This document shows positions 53,471 to 62,115 of a stretch of DNA of 64,000 nucleotides, piece by piece (position 1 is the stretch's first letter; each line of letters starts with the position of its first letter). Below the pieces are notes generated by a model. The model ran no database searches. It was not told the DNA's origin and was given only the letters and a program-made list of their open reading frames with translations. The translations under genes were made by a program, and so were the position numbers. This DNA comes from QYOJ01 sp964616825 (lineage in GTDB: Bacteria > Bacteroidota > Bacteroidia > Bacteroidales > FEN-979): contig CAZTSX010000007.1 of assembly GCA_964616825.1 (NCBI GenBank), forward strand, positions 1-64,000. The letters are read 5' to 3'.

Positions 53471-54295
53471 TTAATGGATCGAAAACAACAAACAATCTTT
53501 CTCTTCCTTTAGATAGATGGAGTTACGTTTCATCAGTTCATCAAAATTCACCTGGTGTCCATCAAAGTCAGGTCCGTCCACACAGGCAAACTTCACTTTA
53601 TCATCAATGGTGACACGGCATCCCCCACACATCCCTGTTCCATCAATCATAATGGGATTCAGGCTGACGATTGTGGGTGTGTCAAACTTCTTTGTAAGGC
53701 CACAAACTGTTTTCATCATGATCAGAGGTCCAATTGCATAGACCAACTTGATGTCATTTCGTTCCTGGAGATATTTTTCAAGCGGCTGTGTCACAAATCC
53801 CCGGGTGCCATAGCTTCCGTCATCGGTTGTCACCACCAATTCATCACTGATCATTTCCATCTCTTTCTCCAGTATGACCAGGTCCTTATCCCTGGCTCCG
53901 ATAATGCTGATCACATAATTGCCGGCTTCCTTGAACGCTTTGGCGACATGATGCAAAATGGCCACACCGGTACCTCCTCCAACCATCACAACGGTTCCTA
54001 TCTTCTCAACTTCTGCAGGTCGTCCGAGCGGACCAGCAATATCCCGGATAAAATCGCCCTCATTCAATGAGCGCATCAATGCAGTAGTTTTTCCTACCAC
54101 CTGAAAGATGATCGTAATAATCCCTGCGAACTCATCTTTATCAGCAATAGTCATCGGAATGCGTTCACCGGTTTCGTTTACTCGTAAGATAATAAATTGT
54201 CCTGCCTGCGCTTTTTTTGCAATTTTCGGAGCAATAATGTCAAATCGTACAATAGTACCTTTAGCTAACTCTTGTTTTCTGCTTATCTGAAACAT
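53471..54295 (-). CDS. NfnA/SudB-like ferredoxin-NADP reductase subunit
   Basis: A 274-residue FNR-type subunit. FAD-binding barrel (about 1-100, FIILRVNETGERIPMTIAD), NAD-binding part (VMVGGGTGVAILHHVAKAF) and a C-terminal [2Fe-2S] cluster (MIDGTGMCGGCRVTI ... FACVDGPDFDGH). It matches NfnA / sulfide dehydrogenase beta in length. It sits 12 bp upstream of the NfnB-like gene and 18 bp downstream of the eight-Cys protein, so co-transcription is likely. Confidence 0.92.
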   Translation of the reverse strand: MFQISRKQELAKGTIVRFDIIAPKIAKKAQAGQFIILRVNETGERIPMTIADKDEFAGIITIIFQVVGKTTALMRSLNEGDFIRDIAGPLGRPAEVEKIGTVVMVGGGTGVAILHHVAKAFKEAGNYVISIIGARDKDLVILEKEMEMISDELVVTTDDGSYGTRGFVTQPLEKYLQERNDIKLVYAIGPLIMMKTVCGLTKKFDTPTIVSLNPIMIDGTGMCGGCRVTIDDKVKFACVDGPDFDGHQVNFDELMKRNSIYLKEEKDCLLFSIH

Positions 54296-54313
54296 AGTAT
54301 ATTTAGTTAATTG

Positions 54314-55189
54314 TTACCATTCCAAGCTATCCTCCAGTTTGATATCCTGAAGGTCTTCATCACTCAATCCATGCCATTTGCAGCCTTTTTTCGAGCAAAG
54401 ATAGAAATTAATCATTTTTGTTCTGGCACTGATAAATATTCTTGCGATGGGTGAACCACACTCTTCACATGCCTTGTTTGCTGAAATCAAACTGGTGTCA
54501 CAATGTGGGCAGGAAATATCAGTCACCGGCTTATCTTCCTGAAGATACACTGTTGATTCTGAGGTAAATACATTCATATAAGGACTCAAGATCAGAATAC
54601 CTGATTTCCCATCGGTTGTGATATTTAGCTTCAGGATATCGTGTTCGATCAGGCTTTTAAGGCAGTGGGGGCAGTAGGACAACAGGAAGGCTCCGGATTC
54701 GATCATCTCTTTCTTCTCATCTTTTTCTGCAGCAGGAGGAGCCGGTTTTGTTGCCATGGTTTTCCGATGCTCATTGGTGTATTTTCCGGCTAACCCGTAA
54801 TCCTGATATAATTTACTCAATGCCAGGGAAACATCATCGAATTCTACAAAATGATTTCTACACCCGCTTCTTGAACAGATACTGACCCTTCCTCCCATAT
54901 CCAGGATAAACGGAACCAGTGGGGCGCTACAAATAGAACATGCATTTTCAGATGTGATCTCAGTCTTACAGTGTGGACATGAAAACTGTGCAATCAGATC
55001 AGGGGAGAGTGGAATACTACACCGGTAATTATAACTCCCCCAAATAGAACTCAGAAAAATGAATGAAGTTTGTTTCTTGGCCTTTATTCCCAGTTTTATA
55101 CTGGGCTTCTTATCTACAAGTTCTTGATCATCAATGAGGGAGGTATTGCAGTATGGACAGTTAACAATAAGGGTAATAAAATCATACAT
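54314..55189 (-). CDS. double eight-cysteine zinc-ribbon protein, unknown function
   Basis: A 291-residue protein built of two copies of an eight-cysteine module. Copy 1: Cys11, 14, 71, 74, 84, 87, 105, 110. Copy 2: Cys173, 176, 227, 230, 241, 244, 265, 270. They are joined by a Lys/Ala/Pro-rich linker (about 144-165). The second copy ends CSKKGCKWHGL, as does the N-terminal domain of the NfnB-like protein encoded 855 bp downstream. The spacing C-x2-C ... C-x2-C-x(9-10)-C-x2-C-x(17-20)-C-x4-C suggests two metal sites. No enzyme motif is present. As first gene of the operon it could be a scaffold or metal-sensing partner of the Nfn complex (inference). Confidence 0.8.
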   Translation of the reverse strand: MYDFITLIVNCPYCNTSLIDDQELVDKKPSIKLGIKAKKQTSFIFLSSIWGSYNYRCSIPLSPDLIAQFSCPHCKTEITSENACSICSAPLVPFILDMGGRVSICSRSGCRNHFVEFDDVSLALSKLYQDYGLAGKYTNEHRKTMATKPAPPAAEKDEKKEMIESGAFLLSYCPHCLKSLIEHDILKLNITTDGKSGILILSPYMNVFTSESTVYLQEDKPVTDISCPHCDTSLISANKACEECGSPIARIFISARTKMINFYLCSKKGCKWHGLSDEDLQDIKLEDSLEW

Positions 55190-55232
55190 GGCCTGCTCAC
55201 TTTTCTTTATTCTGGTAACATCTCAGGAGTTG

Positions 55233-55240
55233 CAAAATTA
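55233..55240 (-). promoter_or_regulatory. -7 box of the Nfn/Nuo-like operon (candidate)
   Basis: CAAAATTA on the + strand (TAATTTTG on minus) matches TAnnTTTG. Transcription would begin about 37 nt before the ATG at 55189. No -33 TTG at standard spacing. Confidence 0.5.
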
Positions 55241-55264
55241 CAATAAAATATCTTACAGATTGGA

Positions 55265-58200
55265 TTATCCACCCCATGTAATCACAGAAATTCGTTTTCT
55301 TCCATCCATTCTTACGACAAGTGGTTTTACAAAAGAGGAGACAGTAAAATAGTTATATTCGTAAGTGTGGTTTTGTTGTTTAAGAATATCGTACCTGATA
55401 AAGCTTTTTGAGATCTCAGGCTGGACGCACAGATACCCGACATTCATGGATGTAACATTATGAAAGAAATGCGATCCGGATGAGGCATCCAGCGGAAAAC
55501 CTTCCAGGCTGGTCTCCACAATCACCCTGGCATTGGATATTTGAGGCCATGTAACCGGGATCCCTATCCACCGGTCCCTGGTCCCCCACCGTCCCGGTCC
55601 GATCAAAATATACTTTTTGTTCCGGCTGATCATATCGGCATTGATCTTCTCTATCTCATCAGCCATTGCAACGGTTTGAGATTTGTCAAATGTGTCGGGA
55701 TCAACATAGACGACATCATAGATGTTATCGATGATACCATTACCCATCTCGCGCTCTGAAAAGAGTAAAATTTGCTCCTTCCGGATCTTTTTCATGTTGA
55801 TCCTGTAATCCTTGGTATTCCCGATCATCGGCTTAACCTGGAGGAGATAAAACGTGGCTCTGCCATGCTGATCCTTGGTCAGGTCTACTGCAAACTCGAT
55901 CTCAACCGGTGAACCCAGCGCCTCTTTCACCACATCAAGAACGACTTCGATGGTTTTAGCAAGTGGAATATAATTATATTTCAGGATGTCGGCAAAATTG
56001 ATCACCCGCGGGCCGGCTTTCGTCAGTCCGGGTATGATCTGGTTATCATCAGTACTAAAAACCGATGCAATATGGTTGATAGAGCCATGATGTTCAGCTT
56101 CGTCGATATCCAGGGTCCTCAATCCGGCTTCTTCACCATCAAGGAGGTTCAGGTCCTCTTTCTTCAAATCAACAGCATAAAAACGAACCTGACTCCGTTT
56201 TAATTGAGTATGTGCGGAACTGATCTCCAGATTTGGATACTGAGGTGAAAAGCGGAATGTTTTCTCACCTTCAACAACATACTGGCCAAGTCCAAGTGCA
56301 ATTACAGCAACCCCCTCTTCCGGTTTCATGTGTCCATAGGGATAATAGTTGTATGAATGAGCAACACCACTGATATGCGGATAGAAAACATCCTCATGTT
56401 GGTTTCCTACCACCTCCTGAATCACAACAGCCATTTTTTCCTGGTCAATCCGGTAATGCACAGCTTCAAAATATTTTTTCGCTGTTGGAGAATATATCGA
56501 TGCATATACCAGTTTGATTGCATTTTTTAACTGTTCAAGGCGAACACTCGGATCGGGATGGTTATTGGGGATCATGTAGGTTTCAAAGATACCGGCGAAA
56601 GGCTGGTTCAGGGAATCTTCAAATAATCCGGAAGAACGGATTGCCAGGGGTTTGTTGATGTGCTTGATGATCAGTTTTAATTTACTGATTAAGGCTTCAG
56701 ACTGCTTCCCTTCGATAAACCATCTCTTTAGCTTTTGATAATCGGTCTCCAACATCACTTTTTCACGCAATTGATTCCGGTCCATGAAAAAATCAAACTC
56801 ATCTGTTCCGATTATCGAGGTGACCGGTGTCTGGATATTTATATTAGGAATATGGTGGGAGAAGTCGTAGTTATATATAACTGTGTTACTAAAGGCAAGA
56901 CCTCGTCCTTTGCCCCCAAGAGTACCTTCCGTCAGGCTAAGGATATTAGTAGCATCAGTGATAGCCGATTCCTCAAATGGGATTACTTTACCCTTATCCT
57001 GTTCGTTCCTGAAATGCGAGATCACCGAGACCAGATACTCGCGCAAACTGGCAGCATCTTTAAAATCAGCGACTTTGGCGGGATTCAGGATCTTTGCTGC
57101 CTGGATTTCACTCCGTGCCATCAACCAAAGGGAGAAGTGATCTTTGTGGGCATGGAAAAGAAGTGACTCCTCCGGTATCGTTTTTAATTTGTCTTCAAAC
57201 TCTTTCAGCGACCTGGCCTGATCAATTTGCTTTCCTTCTTTGTCGCGGTAGATAAAGTTCCCAAAACCAAGGTAGCGGGTTATGAAACTTCTGAAATCGG
57301 CTAGCAGGGTGTCTGAATTTTTGTTGATGAAAGCAGTCTTCATATCATCCGCCCAGGAGGTGTTTGAATCGTCGAACGACTGCAGAACGATCGGGAGATC
57401 ACGGGACTCTTTGCGAATTTGGTTGACAAGAGTGAATCCGGCATTATCATTGAGCTTTCCGTCCTTCTTAAACTTGACGTCAGAGATCAGGCAGAGGATA
57501 AATTCGTTGTACTTATGAAAGATATATATAGCCTCCTCATAGGTGGAAGCAAGTAAGATTTTTGGGCGGGCTTTCAATCGGAGAATACGGTACAACTCAT
57601 CCGTAGTGACATCTTCAATGATATGCTTCGTCTGCTCCAAAACAATGTTGTAGAGCATAGGGAGGTAGAGCGAGTAATATTGCGGCGAATCTTCAACCAG
57701 CAGAATTACCCTGACCATCCCAAGTTTGGTATCATTCTCTATATTGATCTTATCTTCCAGGTAATTGATCATGGCAAAAAAGATCCGGGTATCCCCGTTC
57801 CAGATGAAGATGCGATCTATCCAGTTTAGCCGTTCTGGCTCCTCTTCGAAAAGGGCGACGTCGATGTTGCTGTTTAAGAGTAGAAATACAGGGATGTATT
57901 GAAATGCAGCCTTAACCTGCTTGCTAAGCTCAACCGGAAATTCCTTGTCGACACCAAGCATAATAATCACCAGGTCATAGTGCTTGGCATTCAACTGTTC
58001 CATGACTTCTTCTTTTGAAGAAACCCCTGTAATACGAGGCATTGTGCTCAGGCTCAATTGATAATACTCACCCAGCACATGTTCTGAAAAGCGACCCTCC
58101 TTTTCAATGCTGTAAGCATCGTACAGATTAGCCACAAGCAGGATTTCACGAACCTTGAACGGCATTAAGTCGTGGTAAAGATCCCTGTTGGCATTCGTTC

Positions 58201-59110
58201 GGTTGAGAAATGACTGCAACAAGTGGCGACTGGAGGTTTCCTGTTCCTGGCTCGTTGTTGCCCTTTTTTTCAGGATCGCTTTTCCTTTGATGGAGTTTAA
58301 ATATCCTGAAATGAGATTAGCCAAGTTGACGATCAGTACCCTCTCCTCTTCAAGAAAAGGCCCTTCAGAAGCTTCCGGAAATCCTTTCAAATAACAGATA
58401 TCAATAAATCCTTCCTGGTTATCAATGGTCTCAAATTTCTGAACCTGCTGCCATTGTGTTTCGCGAAAATTCGGAGTCTGCACAACTATGTTTCCATATC
58501 TTATTCTGCTGGCAGTAAACTCCGGATATTGCCATGCACGTGGAAGTATCAGGCATATTTGACGCAGAGACTCTTCAGGCGAGGTTCCCGTACGAAGGAT
58601 GTTTGTAGTCTGATTGATCGCATCGAGTTCTTTCAGATGTTCCCTTGTGACATACCTGCCTTCCCGACCTTTCATGGCATTCAGATATCCCTCAATCAGG
58701 CTGCTAAGGGTATTGAGCAGGCTTTGCTCTTCCTTCAGAAAAGGACCTTGGTCGGCTTCCGCGAATTTTTTCGTGTAAAAGATCTCAATTGAGCAAACCA
58801 GGTTATCAATTGTAGTAAAAACCTGCTCTTGCTTCCACTCCGTCTCAACGAACTGGTCACTGACAAACTCCATCTCATCGATTCGTATCCGAGCAACAGT
58901 ATATCTGGGATATTGCCAGGCTTTCGGCAGAATCTTACAGATCTTTTGAAGGGTATCTGAAACAGGCTTTCCCTTTTTAATAATTGCAGTCGTTTCATTG
59001 ATAGCTGCCAGTTCCTTTAGTCGTTCACGATTATCGTAAAGGAGCTTATTAAAGTCAGCTTTATCAACATGAGTTTTGCTGTTCCGTTTTCTGTTCTCTT
59101 TCCCAGGCAT
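55265..59110 (-). CDS. sensor-like protein with PEP-synthase N (ATP-grasp) domain
   Basis: 1281 residues. Two tandem GAF-like repeats (about 29-147 and 157-275) share LKELxAIN.TT.I, ICxILPxAWQYP and the [QE]GPFL.EE end. Then two receiver-like segments (about 318-450, REILLVANLYDAYS; about 465-615, VRVILLVEDSPQYYS with Asp in ISDVKFKKDG). The C-terminal half (about 725-1110) is a pyruvate/PEP-dikinase N-terminal ATP-grasp domain: TEGTLGGKGRGLAFSN, KPLAIRSSGLFEDSLNQPFAG, and VEIEFAVDLTK followed by LLQVKPM. The phosphohistidine swivel and PEP-binding domains of real PPDK or PEP synthase are missing, so a regulatory kinase or phosphotransfer role is inferred. It is transcribed toward the Nfn operon, away from gdhA. 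Confidence 0.82.
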   Translation of the reverse strand: MPGKENRKRNSKTHVDKADFNKLLYDNRERLKELAAINETTAIIKKGKPVSDTLQKICKILPKAWQYPRYTVARIRIDEMEFVSDQFVETEWKQEQVFTTIDNLVCSIEIFYTKKFAEADQGPFLKEEQSLLNTLSSLIEGYLNAMKGREGRYVTREHLKELDAINQTTNILRTGTSPEESLRQICLILPRAWQYPEFTASRIRYGNIVVQTPNFRETQWQQVQKFETIDNQEGFIDICYLKGFPEASEGPFLEEERVLIVNLANLISGYLNSIKGKAILKKRATTSQEQETSSRHLLQSFLNRTNANRDLYHDLMPFKVREILLVANLYDAYSIEKEGRFSEHVLGEYYQLSLSTMPRITGVSSKEEVMEQLNAKHYDLVIIMLGVDKEFPVELSKQVKAAFQYIPVFLLLNSNIDVALFEEEPERLNWIDRIFIWNGDTRIFFAMINYLEDKINIENDTKLGMVRVILLVEDSPQYYSLYLPMLYNIVLEQTKHIIEDVTTDELYRILRLKARPKILLASTYEEAIYIFHKYNEFILCLISDVKFKKDGKLNDNAGFTLVNQIRKESRDLPIVLQSFDDSNTSWADDMKTAFINKNSDTLLADFRSFITRYLGFGNFIYRDKEGKQIDQARSLKEFEDKLKTIPEESLLFHAHKDHFSLWLMARSEIQAAKILNPAKVADFKDAASLREYLVSVISHFRNEQDKGKVIPFEESAITDATNILSLTEGTLGGKGRGLAFSNTVIYNYDFSHHIPNINIQTPVTSIIGTDEFDFFMDRNQLREKVMLETDYQKLKRWFIEGKQSEALISKLKLIIKHINKPLAIRSSGLFEDSLNQPFAGIFETYMIPNNHPDPSVRLEQLKNAIKLVYASIYSPTAKKYFEAVHYRIDQEKMAVVIQEVVGNQHEDVFYPHISGVAHSYNYYPYGHMKPEEGVAVIALGLGQYVVEGEKTFRFSPQYPNLEISSAHTQLKRSQVRFYAVDLKKEDLNLLDGEEAGLRTLDIDEAEHHGSINHIASVFSTDDNQIIPGLTKAGPRVINFADILKYNYIPLAKTIEVVLDVVKEALGSPVEIEFAVDLTKDQHGRATFYLLQVKPMIGNTKDYRINMKKIRKEQILLFSEREMGNGIIDNIYDVVYVDPDTFDKSQTVAMADEIEKINADMISRNKKYILIGPGRWGTRDRWIGIPVTWPQISNARVIVETSLEGFPLDASSGSHFFHNVTSMNVGYLCVQPEISKSFIRYDILKQQNHTYEYNYFTVSSFVKPLVVRMDGRKRISVITWGG

Positions 59111-59130
59111 ACCTGAAATGAATAAGCTGT

Positions 59131-59138
59131 CAAAATTA
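59131..59138 (-). promoter_or_regulatory. -7 box candidate for the PEP-synthase-N sensor gene
   Basis: CAAAATTA on the + strand (TAATTTTG on minus) lies 20 bp before the ATG at 59110. Confidence 0.45.
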
Positions 59139-59366
59139 GCACAAAGTTTCGTGACAGAGAAATAATAAGTAGAAATGACAGCTTGTAAGTGTATTACTGA
59201 TAGGGGTATAGGTAATCTTCGGATGTTTCTTTACGTAATTCTCGTAAGTGATTGAGTTATAGCACATGATAAGATAAAAAAAGATAAAAATTTAGTTTTT
59301 TTAGAAATCTTTTCTTTAATATTGTGACGAATTTCACAATGAATCATTTAACTAAAACATTTTTCT

Positions 59367-60725
59367 ATGACAACCAATGCATTTCAACAACAGGTAGATG
59401 AGTTCATGGCTAAGATTATAGCCAAGAATCCAGCTGAAACTGAGTTTCATCAGGCTGTACTGGAAGTTGCCGAAACACTGATTCCTTTCATTGAAGAGAA
59501 TCCAAAGTACAAAACGACTAAGATTCTTGAACGGATCGCTGAGCCGGAAAGAGTCATTTTATTCCGTGTTCCATGGCTGGACGACAAGGGTGAGCCACAG
59601 GTCAACCGGGGTTTCCGGATTGAGATGAACAGCGCCATTGGCCCATACAAAGGAGGCATGCGTTTTCACCCGACTGTGAACCTGGGCATCCTGAAGTTTC
59701 TGGCTTTTGAGCAGGTGTTCAAAAATAGTTTGACTACCCTTCCAATGGGTGGTGGTAAAGGGGGAAGTGATTTTGATCCCAAAGGAAAATCCGATAATGA
59801 AGTGATGAAATTCTGCTATAGCTTCATGAATGAACTCTTCCGTCATATTGGCGCAAATACAGACATACCAGCCGGTGACATCGGCGTTGGGGGTCGTGAA
59901 ATCGGCTTCATGTTTGGTCAGTACAAAAAATTGAGAAATGAATTCACCGGTGTATTTACCGGTAAAGGTATCGACTGGGGTGGAAGTCTGATCCGTCCGG
60001 AAGCTACAGGTTACGGACAGGTTTATTTTGCCGAAGAGATGCTGAAGACTCGTGGAATGGACTTCAAAGGGAAAATCTGTACTGTTTCAGGTTCAGGTAA
60101 CGTAGCTCAGTATGCTACACAAAAAGCTACTGAACTCGGCGGAAAAGTTGTTACACTCTCCGATTCCCAGGGTTACATTCACGATCCGAAAGGTATCGAT
60201 GGTGAGAAGCTTGCTTTTGTCATGAATCTGAAGAATGTAAAACGTGGACGGATCAAGGAGTATTGCGACAAATATCCTGAAGCCCAATTCTTCCCGGGCA
60301 TGAGGCCATGGGACGTGAAGTGCGATATTGCTCTTCCTAGTGCTACCGAGAATGAAGTCAATGGCGAAGAAGCTGAATTGCTGATCAAGAACGGTTGTTT
60401 CTGTGTCTCTGAAGGAGCCAATATGCCTTCCACACCGGAAGCTATCGAAGTATATATAAACAAGAAAATTCTTTATGGCCCAGGAAAAGCTGCCAATGCA
60501 GGTGGTGTTGCCACATCTGGTCTTGAGATGTCTCAAAATTCAATGCGGTTGTCATGGACAAGAGAAGAGGTTGACAGCAAACTTCACGAAATCATGATCA
60601 ACATCCATAAAGCCTGTGTGAAATTCGGCACCGAATCCGATGGCTTTATCAACTACGTTAAGGGTGCCAACATCGGCGGTTTCGTGAAAGTTGCCGATGC
60701 TATGTTAGCTCAAGGACTCGTTTAA
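59367..60725 (+). CDS. gdhA: NADP-type glutamate dehydrogenase
   Basis: A 452-residue hexameric-type GDH making glutamate from 2-oxoglutarate and ammonium. Motifs are RVPWLDDKGEPQVNRGFR, GPYKGGMRFHPTVN, the catalytic Lys region LPMGGGKGGSDFDPKGKS, PAGDIGVGGREIGFMFGQY and the nucleotide fold TVSGSGNVAQYATQKA. The chain starts MTTNAFQQQVDEFMAKI and is full length. Cofactor specificity is assigned from overall similarity only. It is monocistronic, followed by a strong terminator. It diverges from the PEP-synthase-N sensor gene over 256 bp of AT-rich DNA with a poor -7-like box (TAATATTG, 59317-59324). Confidence 0.96.
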   Translation: MTTNAFQQQVDEFMAKIIAKNPAETEFHQAVLEVAETLIPFIEENPKYKTTKILERIAEPERVILFRVPWLDDKGEPQVNRGFRIEMNSAIGPYKGGMRFHPTVNLGILKFLAFEQVFKNSLTTLPMGGGKGGSDFDPKGKSDNEVMKFCYSFMNELFRHIGANTDIPAGDIGVGGREIGFMFGQYKKLRNEFTGVFTGKGIDWGGSLIRPEATGYGQVYFAEEMLKTRGMDFKGKICTVSGSGNVAQYATQKATELGGKVVTLSDSQGYIHDPKGIDGEKLAFVMNLKNVKRGRIKEYCDKYPEAQFFPGMRPWDVKCDIALPSATENEVNGEEAELLIKNGCFCVSEGANMPSTPEAIEVYINKKILYGPGKAANAGGVATSGLEMSQNSMRLSWTREEVDSKLHEIMINIHKACVKFGTESDGFINYVKGANIGGFVKVADAMLAQGLV

Positions 60726-60754
60726 CTGCCAATATTCTATTCTGATTTGATAAG

Positions 60755-60786
60755 AAGGCTGCCTGTTTTCAGGCAGCCTTCTTTAT
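60755..60786. terminator. bidirectional terminator overlapping a coding end
   Basis: A perfect stem, AAGGCTGCCTG / CAGGCAGCCTT, has a TTTT loop and is followed by CTTTATTTT on the + strand. The convergent O-antigen-ligase gene ends inside it: its last codons and TGA (60769-60771) lie in the stem. Confidence 0.9.
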
Positions 60787-62115
60787 TTTATTCGAGACTT
60801 GCTCCTTCGGTTTATCAATGGAAGAATACCAGAAAAGCACGGCATTAAAAAAGGCGTAGAAGACGATTCCTGCCTGACACTCGAACATCGACTCCACCAG
60901 AATATTCATGCTGACAAGCAGGATGAAGAAGAAGTAGATGTAGTTCTTCCTGCGGAACGCAAGAATCCCCGGCCAGACCAGCATTGCGACAAGAACGAGA
61001 AATCCGATCAATCCAACAGAAAGATAGGTTTGCAGGTATTGGTTATGGGCATTCAATCTTCGGGAATAGGCATATTTGATCCCCTTGTGGGAGTACTCCT
61101 CAAGTAACGCATCCTTCACATCACCGGTTCCTACTCCAAAGAAAGGATGCTCCTGAATGATCTGCCACCCGGACTGCCAGACCAGTATCCTTGATCCCGT
61201 TGATTCTTTCATATCTGGTCGAATTGCCTCAATATTCTTTACAGTTTTTGTGGTTGTTTCCAATCGCTCCATTGTTTGAGGGAATAACCATATGAACAGG
61301 ACTACTGTGGACAGCATTAACAACGGATAAATAGCTTTTTTTGGCGACGATTGCCGATAAAAAAATATGAACGCCATCAACAGGTAGATCACAATCAGGC
61401 TGATGATGCCCATTTTGGATGACAACAGGACAACCATCAAATTAAAGAAGACCAGAAGCAACGTGATGAGTAGGAGTTGCCACCTTTTAAACAGATGAAA
61501 ATTATCGTAGGTCAGAAAGACTATCAGAACAATTGCAAAATTGACAAACATAGCCAGGTAACCGGGATGATGAAAAAGGGAGAGTTGTATATAAAAAAAT
61601 ACGCCGGAATCACAGGTATCTCCATACCGGATCATTGCGCTCGTCAGGCATACGATTGTGGCTGCCAGGCAACCTGCAATATACGTTAGAAAAATATAGT
61701 TAATCCGAAGAAATGAAAAAATCCACCCATCGATAGTGGCAAATAATATAGGAAAGACCAGCAGCGAGAGTTTCACCTGGATGTCAAATCTTGCATACTC
61801 CATGTTATTCGTATAGAGCAGACCCATCAGATAGACAAAATACAGCCCTGTAAAAAGAAGCAGATTCTGCCTGTGTCTCTCCTTCACGATCCTTTTCAGC
61901 TTTGCCCAGAAACGCAATTCAGCAGCCCAGTTAATCACCAGAAATCCAATCACCCAGGTAGCGGTGCGGTTTTTGATCGGGATAGCAAATCCCAGTGCAA
62001 GAAAAAGCAGGATGTAAACAACCCTGTGAAAAAGGGCGATCCAGTTCCAGATTACTCCCCAGGTAATCTTACGCGTTTTACTGATGTCTCTTTCACTAGT
62101 TTCTCTCAGATCCAT
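60769..62115 (-). CDS. O-antigen ligase family membrane protein (Wzy_C)
   Basis: A 448-residue protein with about 11-12 membrane segments and the large periplasmic loop (about 290-360) of the Wzy_C family: GSRILVWQSGWQIIQEHPFFGVGTGDVKDAL and RLNAHNQYLQTYLSVGLIG, including the conserved Arg and His of O-antigen ligases and polymerases. It attaches or polymerises surface polysaccharide at the periplasmic face. Its 5' end overlaps the upstream GT2 gene by 20 bp, so it belongs to the polysaccharide operon that runs off the window. Confidence 0.88.
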   Translation of the reverse strand: MDLRETSERDISKTRKITWGVIWNWIALFHRVVYILLFLALGFAIPIKNRTATWVIGFLVINWAAELRFWAKLKRIVKERHRQNLLLFTGLYFVYLMGLLYTNNMEYARFDIQVKLSLLVFPILFATIDGWIFSFLRINYIFLTYIAGCLAATIVCLTSAMIRYGDTCDSGVFFYIQLSLFHHPGYLAMFVNFAIVLIVFLTYDNFHLFKRWQLLLITLLLVFFNLMVVLLSSKMGIISLIVIYLLMAFIFFYRQSSPKKAIYPLLMLSTVVLFIWLFPQTMERLETTTKTVKNIEAIRPDMKESTGSRILVWQSGWQIIQEHPFFGVGTGDVKDALLEEYSHKGIKYAYSRRLNAHNQYLQTYLSVGLIGFLVLVAMLVWPGILAFRRKNYIYFFFILLVSMNILVESMFECQAGIVFYAFFNAVLFWYSSIDKPKEQVSNKIKKAA

